A DNA stretch of 64,000 nucleotides. Origin: Phytophthora sp. 'mugwort'. Lineage: Eukaryota > Oomycota > Peronosporomycetes > Peronosporales > Peronosporaceae. Positions 10,392 to 18,947 of the stretch are shown in pieces (positions within the stretch are counted from its first letter, which is position 1; the number at the start of each line of letters is the position of its first letter). The notes under the pieces are model-generated. The model did not search any database. It was not told the DNA's origin and worked only from the letters and a program-made list of their open reading frames with translations. The stretch spans positions 868,001-932,000 of the forward strand of contig JAUCEF010000005.1 of NCBI GenBank assembly GCA_033558025.1, in the 5' to 3' direction. The position numbers were made by a program, and so were the translations under genes.

Positions 10392-10667
10392 ATTACCCTA
10401 ACCCTCTCGCGGACCGATGTCATCGCGAGCTTGGGCTTCGCTTCGCAAAGGCAGTCGCTACGCTCCAGCGAGGAAAAGATTCTAAGCTCGCCTGTTACAG
10501 TGCTCGGCTCACTGGAAAGATCGGCGCTAGGCCCACCTCAGCAAGCAAATACCACGCGGCCCTGATTCGCGGGCATCCCGCACGGGTTTGCTGTGGCTAC
10601 GCGCGATCGCAGCCGCTCTCCTCTTAACTCTTTGAACGTCATGACTATATTTCATGACTGATTTTAT
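10392..10667. other. GC-rich stretch without a recognisable gene
   Basis: This 276-bp gap between two minus-strand genes is visibly richer in G and C than the surrounding element. It contains short inverted pieces such as GCTTCGCTTCGC and no convincing coding pattern. It may be a small foreign insertion that removed the start of the neighbouring minus-strand gene. Confidence 0.4.
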
Positions 10668-11048
10668 TTAAATAATGATTAAATTGAGGTCTTTGAATCG
10701 ATCTAATAGATGCAATTTATTTTTGTTTTTGCAGTATACCCAAAGCATACACCATATACCACAGCAATTACCGTATGTTCCTTGCTGTTGTTTAGGGTTG
10801 TATCTATCGATCGCATACTTTGTCGGAGCTGCTTCGCCCGTCGAGTCGGAAAATTCGCCATCGTGTACCGCTTATCAGTGTCCTACATCAAGGTTAGGAG
10901 GCCTCAATAATACCAAGTACGTACCTTTCTTTGGGATCGGTTTCGATATTTCACTCGATTCGAATATATTATCCAGATGGACTCCTTATCGATCCGCAAG
11001 TTCAATTAGATCATGATTGCTGGTGATTGGCTTAATGAGATGAGCCAT
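10668..11048 (-). pseudogene. Adenain-like (C5/Ulp1-type) maturation protease, three nonsense codons
   Basis: One frame of 127 codons runs from ATG 11048 to TAA 10668-10670 with no frameshift, but it has three in-frame stops: one about 21 codons in, and two consecutive ones directly after the GH that carries the expected catalytic His. The pattern is that of adenovirus-type cysteine proteases: YLVLLRPPNLDVGH, an acidic DGEF, an FDS/SDSTGE segment, then Gln and Cys in KQQQGTYGNCCGIWC. In Polintons this protease matures capsid proteins. It is divergent from the MCP across a 50-bp gap. The stops interrupt the frame, so it is easy to miss. The plus-strand reading across the same bases is a shadow. 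Confidence 0.75.
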
Positions 11049-11098
11049 AATATTTAATTTTTCGATGAAAGTATATTAGAATCCATATAGAATCAACG
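11049..11098. promoter_or_regulatory. 50-bp divergent promoter between protease and MCP
   Basis: This AT-rich gap holds CATATAGAATC at 11084-11094, 4 bases before the MCP ATG. The minus strand reads TTCTATATGGATTCTAATATAC toward the protease in two overlapping pieces. The spacer length equals that of the tail-fibre/ATPase divergent pair. Confidence 0.45.
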
Positions 11099-12566
11099 AT
11101 GAGCGATATTCAACTACCAAGTATTTGCGCCAGAGCTCGCTCAAGAGCGACCCGGAGATCAAGGTATCTTCCGGTAAGCGAGTACCCTTCGTAATCGATC
11201 TCAATCAGGGATCGTATTAGAATGGTGTCATTACTATTGATGCTACTGCCCAGCTGAATGGGAGTGAAGGATTCGCTTGTCTTCGTGATACCTACATCGT
11301 GCTACCGTACAAGGTCTCGATGAAGAACAGTAGTACTGCCTAACTCTACCAGCTAACCGCTTCTGCTCTACGCTCAAATGCGGTAACCGGAATGTAATCG
11401 ATAACATTCGCTTGAACTCAACGGGAAGCCCGTTGTGAGTATGGCTGACTACAAGCTGTTTTGGAACAATATCCGAGCTCAGACAAGCTACAGTCCTCAG
11501 TATGTTGAGAAGCATGGAGCTGAGTCGTTCCTTTATCCGGATGCCGTTCAGTCAGCTTTGTATACTTCTGCTACATCATCTATACGGGAGATGGCTAAAC
11601 TAGTACTACTGCCTTCTCATCTTCGTTTGCTACTACTGGCCAATCTGGTGGTGCCTCTATCGTTAATGATGGTCTTGTAAAGCGATCATGGGAACGTGGA
11701 ACTACATGCTCAAGATCAAGCTAATTAATCTACATCCCATTTCCAAGGAGCTAGACCTCATGGCGAACCCTCAGATCCGCCTACGCTTCCGTGTCAACCA
11801 GGGCACTTCCACTATTCCTGTCGACGCATCGAAGAGTATGTCTCTCACCAGCACTACACTCGCAAGTGGCAATAGCTGTCCGGTGATGGTTTCTGCTTCG
11901 TCGACTGGTAATCCCATGTCTGGTGTCCTTAATGCTTCTGCCGTGTTCAGTATGGCTTGGGGTGCCGTCATCAATGCCCTTGAACCTTCAATTGATGGTA
12001 CTTATATGCTTTCACCACTTCTCGTCTTTATGTACCGTTCGTCCGTCTTGAAAGCCCCCAGGCAATCATTTCCAAGCCTGTGAAGAAGGTCCGCTTTAAT
12101 GATTGCTAAGCGCAATGGTTCTATCAGCGAGTTGGTGTAGGAAAGCAATCGACTCAACACAATGCTGCTTTTGATCTACAGTTATCAGCTCCATTAAGAA
12201 TGCTAAATATGTCATTCTTCTCCCTTTCGCCAAGCAGACTGGTAATTTCGCTTCTGCTGCTGTACAGGAGTGTCAAAGTCCTTTTGATTCGGCTCCCTGG
12301 GCGCTTCACCTGGTTCGAGTATCCGCAACTTCAATGTTCGCATTGGCTCCCACCAAACCTTCGACATCAGTCATGACTATGATTTTCACCACTTCACAAA
12401 CGAGATTGCGAAAATCGCTTCAATTAACGGTGATCTGACTCCTGAGCGTAAATGGTCTTCTTGATTACCAGGCATGGTCGCTGACTAACCGATCCTTGTG
12501 GTGAGCGAGCAGGAGCTAAGCTATGATCGTCTTACAGTGGAAATAATCGATTATACCACAGCTTAG
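11099..12566 (+). pseudogene. Double jelly-roll major capsid protein (MCP), broken
   Basis: ATG at 11099 starts MSDIQLPS. Coding similarity then switches frame many times (about 11,150, 11,400-11,440, 11,580, 11,690, 12,060-12,080, 12,290 and 12,470) with several stops, and ends at TAG 12564-12566. Recognisable blocks include a capsid strand GSEGFACLRDTYIVLPYKVS, FDSAPWALH near 12,280-12,310, HDYDFHHFTNEIAKI near 12,375-12,420 and a C-terminal VSEQELSYDRL near 12,505-12,535. The C-terminal pattern is typical of Polinton/PLV major capsid proteins, which build the icosahedral shell. The length of about 489 codons is normal for the family. Adjacent protease, penton-like and ATPase genes complete the morphogenesis module. 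Confidence 0.85.
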
Positions 12567-12585
12567 GAAAAAAAAACTCAATAGC

Positions 12586-12888
12586 TTAGTTCAATTCTTG
12601 AAGTAGTTTAGGACACTTCTCAATAACGAATTGACTCTTACGAAGCCAATCGATATAGTTCGAACCCATTCGACTAATCTGCTTGAGGGTCTTACCGCGA
12701 TATTTCCCCAAGTCATCATATATGAGTTATCATCGTTAAGAAACTTGGAGTGGAGGAATATCTTGATTTCCTCACTAATATTTAGATTGGGTTGGTTGAT
12801 CCTATCCATCGACAATAACCAGGATCAGAAGTATATACTTCTTGATTTTGGTGCCCTTGTATTTTCCGGACGTTAGTTCGCTCGACAT
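12586..12888 (-). pseudogene. Small protein with two GKYxG motifs (DUF3820-like), broken
   Basis: The frame starts at ATG 12888 with MSSELTSGKYKGTKI and, after a shift at about 12,810-12,830, continues to a second related motif near 12,700. There a one-base shift restores KYRGKTLKQI followed by YIDWLRKSQF, ending at TAA 12586-12588. The pair GKYxGKxL plus a downstream YxxWL helix is the signature of the DUF3820-like domain found in phages and large DNA viruses, often fused to exonucleases. Two copies in one small protein are notable. It converges on the MCP with a gap of about 20 bp. Function is unknown; nucleic-acid binding is a guess. Confidence 0.5.
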
Positions 12889-12940
12889 GTTATCAGTTGG
12901 GTGTATCTATATACATAGCCTCTTTTTATAATATAATTAT

Positions 12941-13009
12941 GAAACTCAGAGGAATCCTGTGAAATTCATAATATATTTCTGAAATTCATAGATTATCACG
13001 AAATTCAGA
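12941..13009. repeat. Four direct repeats of GAAATTCA at 20-bp spacing
   Basis: Copies of GAAAYTCAKA begin at 12941, 12961, 12981 and 13000, giving a nearly exact 20-bp period. They lie in the AT-rich gap upstream of the minus-strand GKYxG gene. The regular spacing resembles iterons or a multi-site operator. Confidence 0.75.
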
Positions 13010-13022
13010 ATTGTTAGGTTAA

Positions 13023-13490
13023 TCACTTCGAGTTAAATTTTGGTGCTTCTTTGTCATTATTTCTTTGTAGCTCAACGGTAGCGCAAAAATGCTTACCCTT
13101 ATTGTATCGACTATATATCGAGCCGCATTCACATCGAATTTTTCTTCTCGGGTCGTACTGTTCTGGGAGGTTATTGAGCTTCTCTTCCCCAATTCGAAAT
13201 GAATGCTCGCGGTTGTTTATGTATTTGGTATTGTTTATAGCCACTTGCTTATGCTCATAGATATCGATACTTTTTTGTGATCTCATGCTCGCTGATCAAT
13301 TTTATATCAACCCTATCGACCCCACCGTTTTTAAAATGATCATAATTGTACGAAACGACTTGCCAGTTCTTAACCATGCGGTGTAATTACCTCTAGCACC
13401 ATTCCAGTATAACTGTTGTGGTTTGGTTGAGCTCCCAATGAAGACGATAGAATCGTCTTTGTTTGAAATCTTATATATGAATCCTCTCAT
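13023..13490 (-). pseudogene. GIY-YIG endonuclease (copy 2), broken
   Basis: The start ATG at 13490 gives FIYKISN and IVFIGSSTKPQQ, the two GIY-YIG strands (here FIY and FIG). A frameshift follows at about 13,400-13,380, then ISEHEI near 13,300. The C-terminal reading ends with RCECGSIYSRYNKGKH and a basic tail at about 13,023. The organisation and the ISEHEI and CECGS pieces match the copy at 8253-8756, so the two are paralogues. It is the last recognisable gene of the viral element on the right. Confidence 0.78.
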
Positions 13491-14129
13491 TATATTTTAT
13501 ACCTTTATATTTATCTATTAGGATGGAACGTCATTATGTTTCTTTTATCCTGATAGTTGGATGAATCCATATAGGCAAAATATTGATTCTTTATATTCAC
13601 TAAATTATGCTCCTTTACATATTTCGTTATCGAGAACTTCTGAAACTAAAAATATTTCCTTTTACATATTTGCTAGTGAGAGGTGTGGTCCAAAATTTAC
13701 ACCTTTTCATTAAACCATTGATTAAGCGTAAAGTTGATACATTTAGAAGGAATTATGAAAAAGTAGCCCCGATTGTGTACCGTGAGCCACTACTATCGTC
13801 GGCCAAGCACTGAATACCGATCGATCGAGGAATGCAGAAGTTCGCTAGCCTGTGAAAGGGCCGGCGAATATCTGATTCGATCCTCTCACCGCGACGCTTG
13901 ATCTGCTACCTTGGACTTGTTGATACCTTGGAGGGCCTATCCCTTCCTGCGGTACTTAAAAACGCCTAAGTCGTCCAATGCAAATTCGAGTCTGATTGTT
14001 GTTTATCCTTTTCTTGTCCTATCCTCCCATCCTGAACCCTATCTCATACCACCTGAATCTCCTGAATCTTGCCCTTCTTCAACTACTCAATACGTACCAT
14101 CTTCATACTTGCCCATCCCCGAAGATGAT
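13491..14129. other. No gene recognised
   Basis: An AT-rich part to about 13,800 is followed by a mixed part. A short open frame at 13,607-13,813 has a few basic residues but no family signature and no promoter motif. The right boundary of the viral element probably lies here, but no terminal inverted repeat could be identified. Confidence 0.4.
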
Positions 14130-14830
14130 TGCTGATCGAATCCCGATCCGCCCGATCACAGATGTCGGAACACGTATGCCGATCTGCCAACACCGATCGG
14201 CCCGATCTGCCAGATCACGTATGTCAGAACATGCATGCCGATCTGACAGATCGTGGATGTCGGAACCTGGATGCCGATCGGTGTATGAAAACCGATCAAC
14301 CCGATCTGCCCGATCTTGACGCAAGTTCGATCCGATCTGACCGATCCCAGACGGCGTTGTGTAGGCCAATCTGTGGACGCCGGATCGGCCCGATCTGCCA
14401 GATCCCGTTATTGATCAGTTCGATCTCGACTGCAAAATCGATCCGATCTGCCCGATCCGGACGACGGTGCGTAGCCCGATCTGCGGGCGCTGAATCAAAC
14501 CGATCTTCCGTTCCTTGAACTTGGATCGGCCCGATCTGTCAGATCCGCTACCGATTCCATCGATCGGCTCGATCTCGGCTGCAAGATCGACCCGTTCTGA
14601 CCGATCTCGGGCGACAGGGTGTAGCTCGATCTGCGGTAGCGGGATCAGCTCGTTCTTCCGCAACTTGAACGTCTGATCGGTTCAATCTGTCGGATCCCAC
14701 CATCGATCTGCTTGATCTCGGATGTCGGATCGACTTGACTCGTTAGATCGCGATTGACCTAATATAATCCAGCCCGGAGACGCCAGATCCGCCCGATCGG
14801 GGTCCGATCGAGGTCAAACAGGAGTTAGAT
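14130..14830. repeat. GATC-dense degenerate tandem repeat
   Basis: The words CGATCTG and CGATCC recur roughly every 8-25 bases on both strands. Larger periods are visible: a unit starting GGATCGGCCCGATCTG at 14382 recurs at 14523 and in a weaker form at 14673 (spacing about 141-150). A shorter unit containing ATGTCGGAAC or ATGTCAGAAC, then ATGCCGATC, starts at 14154, 14213 and 14249. Open frames in several phases are by-products of the repeat and translate to Arg/Asp/Ser-rich low-complexity peptides. Confidence 0.8.
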
Positions 14831-15529
14831 CCGGTTAGATCGATTCTGTCGCCGCTTGCCAATCCTGATCTCTTGCATTCCCCCGATCCAAGCTTCAAAT
14901 ATCCATCCGATCCCCGATTGGTCGGCGATCACAGTATAACAGATCTGTGTTGGGTGGTTGCCCGCCCCAGGTTTCCTTTCCTGTCGTTGAAGCATCTCCT
15001 CACACCCCGGATTAAGTAGTATGTCGCCCCGCCCGCCGATTACCTCGTATCTCGATCCGGCTCGATCGCCCCCCTCTCTTCACAACGGGGCGCCTTTCTC
15101 ACCGATCTGGCCATTTCTTGGGGATCTGATATTCTTTGTTGGCGCTTCTCTACAAATATCGCAGTTGACTTGTTAGAGAGCTGGTGGAGGCAAATATGCG
15201 GTCAGACACAGGGAAACAGTAATGAATCACGAAAGCAGGGCAGCGCGTCGTTTTTGACGTCGGCCTTGTATCCATGTCGAGGCACGCGGTGCATGAATGG
15301 GCAAACGTGGTGTCCAAACTACAGAATGCTATATCACGCTGAACTGGGCCGGAGACACGGAACTGGGCCCCCACTGCAAGTTGCACGCGGCTGTGCACTA
15401 CTATGCATAGAAACAGAGGCATGTATATATAACGATGCATTAAGGCTTCGGCAGGGTTGCAGGAGCGCCTATATCGGACATCCCGTAACCCAGAAGCTTA
15501 AGGTCTCCAAAACGCTTTAAGGTAATTAT
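14831..15529. other. No gene recognised; possible outer part of the Copia relic
   Basis: Mixed-composition sequence follows the GATC repeat. An open frame at 15,170-15,520 (plus) and another on the minus strand at 15,150-15,440 have no recognisable domains. Because it lies 3' of the minus-strand Copia pol relic, it may hold the end of that element, but no LTR pair was found. Confidence 0.35.
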
Positions 15530-17232
15530 TTGGTATATTGCTCTAGGTTTTCCGATCCGCCAAGGGTAACACCCAGGTTGCGTGTGCCATTGAGGTATCG
15601 ATGGCCTCTCTAATCGCATTCCAGTCTTGTTTCCATGATTTGCGAGGTGTTGGCTGACTTATCGCAGGAAATAAGCACGGTAGGGTCTGGTTTCACCATC
15701 AAGTACATAGAACTAATGACTACCTTTCATCTCATAGTGCTTAGAAAGAGTTCGTGGGTACATATCAAGAGAATTTGACACTCAGACATGTGGGTGTTCC
15801 CGCCGGGTATGAATGAAGATGAGAGAAGCAATCCAGGACTTAGGTAGCGAGTTTCTCTTGGTGTATGAAAATGGAACAACGGTTTTTATGATCGCGCACA
15901 ATGAACCATCCTAAGAGGTATAAGAGGTATTGGGCTTCGCCCAGGTCGGCCTTTTTGAAACGCAGTTGTAAGGGCGCCCTTGATATGCGTGGCAATGTCA
16001 GCTGTATGTGTAATGATGACAAGTTCATCGACGTAGACAAGAATGTAAGATGTATGTCCATCAATTTCCCCAACAAAGACGCATTAGTCTTTCGCCAGTT
16101 TGCGAGACTTCACTATAGTTTAAAATAGCACATAGCGTCAAGTACCAGATGCGAGGGATTTGTATGAGGCCGTATAGGTTCTTCAGCAGTTTGCGTACGA
16201 GGTTTATTTTCCTCCGCTAGCAAACCCTTCAGGTTCTTCCAGTAGATTTCTTCATCCAGGTACCCATTAAGAATGCGGTTTGACGTCCATTTGACGAATT
16301 TCCATGTTAAGTAGAGCAGAGATGGTAAGTAACCGTAGAACTTCCATGCGGATGACAGGAGAGAACATTTCGTCGTAGTCAATTCCATACCTCTGAAAAA
16401 AACCTTAAATGACTAGGCGATCTTTGTAGTGATCAATAGTGCCGTCGAATTGTATTTGACAACGAATACCCACTTGTATCGCAATTGCATGTCGCCTTTT
16501 GGGCAACTTGGTCAGTATCATGTTTATAGTCCATATGAGACTTGTGCTCAGACCGTGCGGCTATTGTCCATCAAGGAGCGTCAGGGAGGGAAATGCATGG
16601 CTGCCTTGTAGGTTTTCGGATCCGGTATATGCCTGATAGCATGCACCGCGTGACAAGTTTTGCTTTCGTCAAGAGGTGTTTTAAGTAGAGATGCTACTGA
16701 ATCATGTTTGTGCTTTACGGAGGGAGTTTTAGCTTTCTTAGGTGTTGGTTCTGTCCTTCAGCTGCAGCGCATTAGCATTGCGCTTCCGAAATTCTGCTAT
16801 CAAGGCCAAGCGATGGGGTGATGGTACTCGATTGGTAGTGCTGGCTTTCAGATAAGTATGTATGTTGGGCTCTGTGAATCGAAAAAGTCTAACTCGGAGA
16901 ATTTATGTTTACGGAAGATAACGTCGTGACTGTGGTTAATGCGATTCTCTGTCGTATCCAAGCGTCCGTAGCCCTTCTTGTGGACGGATTTCCCAGATAC
17001 ATACATTTTCCATCCCGTTTTTCGGGTTTGTTTAGGTATAGCTCCGGAATGTGGGCGTATGCCGTGCAGTCAACCCTTTATGTACTAAGCTGATGGTTTC
17101 GTTTTGAACCATGTTTCATAGGGAGTGATGTTATTCCATACATCATCTAGAGGGAGGTCAGTCATGACACATTCACCCCAAATGTTGTAGCAGATACCCG
17201 TCAATCAGGTATGCTCAACCTCAAGAACCATC
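15530..17232 (-). pseudogene. Ty1/copia retrotransposon pol relic
   Basis: Reading the minus strand from 17232 down, Copia blocks occur in the correct order but in different frames. They are an integrase C-terminal segment ITPYETWFKTKPS (about 17,140-17,100), CTAYAHIP (about 17,070-17,045), DPKTYKAAM (about 16,630-16,600), KWVFVVKYNS (about 16,470-16,440), GIDYDEMFSP (about 16,390-16,360), GYLDEEIYW (about 16,265-16,240), the RT catalytic strand YVDE (16,024-16,035) and an RNase H-side RYLNGTRNLGVTLG (about 15,605-15,563). The RT motif has Glu in place of the second catalytic Asp of YVDD. Many frameshifts and stops show an old, dead copy. Its upstream end is cut exactly where the tRNA array begins. 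Confidence 0.8.
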
Positions 17233-17862
17233 GTTCAAACCCAGCCCCTCTCGCGCTCTCGCGCTCTAGCGAACCCTGCCTCGCAGCTTAGCTGCTTTTA
17301 CCAACCCACGTTGGTGTCAACGAGATCGTTCTTCTACTAGACATGCTCAATCGGCACCGGGATTTCTGCTGCCGTCATGCATTTTCCGGCTCGTTTACTG
17401 GCTTCGGTGGCTGGCCTCGATCCCGCTGATCGCTGCTGGTGTTAGCGCTGGAGTCGCCTTACATTTGACGCTCTCACGGGAGTTGGTCGGCTATCAAGTG
17501 TCCGTGCCAAATCGGCCGCAGTTAGGATCGATGCAGTGGCGTGGGGGTCGCTATGTCGAGTCAAACTTTGTATGCTCTTGACCGCGAAAGGCGTTGTAAA
17601 GGTTGTGGTGGAGGCACGGTAACAGCATGTTGTGGTGTGTTTGGCAGTCGGTAGATGTGGTTAGCGCGTTTGAAGGTCCGTTGGCGTTTCGGGTCTACCA
17701 GTACCTTGGACGAGTAGGTGGATATAGAAGCGGGTGTGTAGCGGTACGTGAGGCCGCAGTATGTGTGATGAGCGAGTGGTGGTGGCTTCTTGCCGTGTGT
17801 CGTTGTATGTGTTGTGAGAAATGCATTTTTCGACGACGGTGTGGTGGGTAGCTTGTCGTGCT
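17233..17862 (+). repeat. Truncated left-edge array unit with tRNA relic
   Basis: The unit begins with 13 bases of the tRNA B box and T stem (GTTCAAACCCAGC, 17233-17245). It then lacks the acceptor 3' strand, the terminator and about 50 bases of spacer seen in other units. The rest of the spacer follows normally. It has the longer GAGTGGTGGTGG form seen only in the two leftmost units. Confidence 0.85.
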
Positions 17863-17935
17863 TCTCCTATAGCTCAGTTGGTAGAGCGTGCGGCTGTTAA
17901 CCTCAAGGTCGCTGGTTCAAACCCAGCTGGGAGAG
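17863..17935 (+). tRNA. tRNA-Asn(GTT), copy 1
   Basis: The 73-nt cloverleaf has acceptor TCTCCTA/TGGGAGA (7 bp with one G-T), D stem GCTC/GAGC, anticodon loop CTGTTAA with GTT at 17896-17898, T stem GCTGG/CCAGC, loop TTCAAAC and discriminator G73. A box TAGCTCAGTTGG and B box GGTTCAAACCC match Pol III consensus, and a TTTT terminator lies a few bases downstream. There is no intron and no encoded CCA. The anticodon stem has one C-T mismatch (positions 29/41) in every copy of the array. It decodes AAC/AAU. The next tRNA start is 748 bp on. Confidence 0.93.
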
Positions 17936-17946
17936 CTTCTTTTGCG
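17936..17946 (+). terminator. Pol III T4 terminator of the array unit
   Basis: CTTCTTTTGCG directly follows the tRNA 3' end; the TTTT run is the Pol III stop. The same text follows every tRNA copy except copy 41. Given once for the whole array. Confidence 0.8.
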
Positions 17947-18610
17947 CCACGCACCATCAAATTACTGCCGTCGACTTGTCCTGCTTGTCACGCCTCTCTC
18001 GCGCTCTAGCACACAGTGCGCCCCTGACCCACTGCTTTGCTGCTTTTACCAACCCACGTTGGTGTCAACGAGATCGTTCTTCTACTAGACATGCTCAATC
18101 GGCACCGGGATTTCTGCTGCCGTCATGCATTTTCCGGCTCGTTTACTGGCTTCGGTGGCTGGCCTCGATCCCGCTGATCGCTGCTGGTGTTAGCGCTGGA
18201 GTCGCCTTACATTTGACGCTCTCACGGGAGTTGGTCGGCTATCAAGTGTCCGTGCCAAATCGGCCGCAGTTAGGATCGATGCAGTGGCGTGGGGGTCGCT
18301 ATGTCGAGTCAAACTTTGTATGCTCTTGACCGCGAAAGGCGTTGTAAAGGTTGTGGTGGAGGCACGGTAACAGCATGTTGTGGTGTGTTTGGCAGTCGGT
18401 AGATGTGGTTAGCGCGTTTGAAGGTCCGTTGGCGTTTCGGGTCTACCAGTACCTTGGACGAGTAGGTGGATATAGAAGCGGGTGTGTAGCGGTACGTGAG
18501 GCCGCAGTATGTGTGATGAGCGAGTGGTGGTGGCTTCTTGCCGTGTGTCGTTGTATGTGTTGTGAGAAATGCATTTTTCGACGACGGTGTGGTGGGTAGC
18601 TTGTCGTGCT

Positions 18611-18633
18611 TCTTCTATAGCTCAGTTGGTAGA
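18611..18633 (+). pseudogene. tRNA-Asn 5' part, split by the LINE
   Basis: The first 23 bases of a tRNA-Asn end exactly at the LINE 3' end. The acceptor strand reads TCTTCTA, one C to T change from the array consensus. The remainder resumes at 25,440 after the element and the second target copy. Confidence 0.92.
18621..18633 (+). repeat. LINE target-site duplication, left copy
   Basis: CTCAGTTGGTAGA covers tRNA positions 11-23, within the D arm and A box. It is identical to 25427-25439. Confidence 0.93.
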
Positions 18634-18947
18634 TTAACAAAAAATACATTACACTTTAAGGCTAGTAAGCAACCTACTTAGCTACCCTACTTGCTATTTG
18701 GGATCGATTTGGGTCATGTGGACCCAAAAATTGGGTACGAAGTATCCAATTGGTGTCCAGAAAAGGTCCATTTTCTCGAAAGTGGGTACCCTGAAGGACC
18801 CATTTTAGTGTCCAGGAGGAAACTGGTGGACGTCTGGAGACGTCGCTGGGCCGAGTTGGACATTTGCAGGACCTTTCCGATGGGGTCTATAGAAAAACCA
18901 AGTATAACCCGATGAACCAGGTGGTGGTGAGCCACCTACTTCTAGTG

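Larger units (their letters stand above)
1..13490. mobile_element. Decayed Maverick/Polinton or Polinton-like virus
   Basis: The region combines a family B DNA polymerase, an RVE integrase, an A32-type packaging ATPase, an adenain-like protease, a double jelly-roll major capsid protein and a minor capsid protein. This set is diagnostic of Mavericks/Polintons and related PLVs, which are integrated double-stranded DNA viruses. Genes lie on both strands in a compact layout with gaps of about 20-50 bp. All large genes are interrupted by frameshifts or nonsense codons, so the copy looks dead. The polymerase is cut by the window edge. The right limit is set at the last gene recognised and is approximate; no terminal inverted repeats or target duplication were seen. 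Confidence 0.88.

Noticed and set aside
10380..10402. Telomere-like GGGTTAGGG on the minus strand
   Set aside because: Only about one and a half units; no array.
10675..11016. Plus-strand open frame of 113 codons
   Set aside because: It is the shadow of the minus-strand protease frame, which carries the recognisable GH, Gln and Cys motif.
13607..13813. 68-codon open frame after the second GIY-YIG gene
   Set aside because: No family signature and no TATATAG motif; likely chance in AT-rich sequence.
14103..14369. Minus-strand frame with repeated Asp-Leu-Ala-Asp-Arg text
   Set aside because: It is created by the GATC repeat; similar frames exist in other phases of the same tract.
15150..15520. 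Overlapping open frames on both strands
   Set aside because: No domain, promoter or family resemblance on either strand; the plus-strand frame starts at TTG.
17760..17830. Possible C/D-box snoRNA (TGTGATGAG) in the spacer
   Set aside because: A box C-like word is present but no box D (CTGA) or terminal stem follows before the tRNA.
17976..18329. Recurrent 117-codon open frame in every array unit
   Set aside because: It lies in the spacer, shows no domain or codon signal beyond the identity of the repeat itself, and the frame is preserved simply because the units are near-identical.
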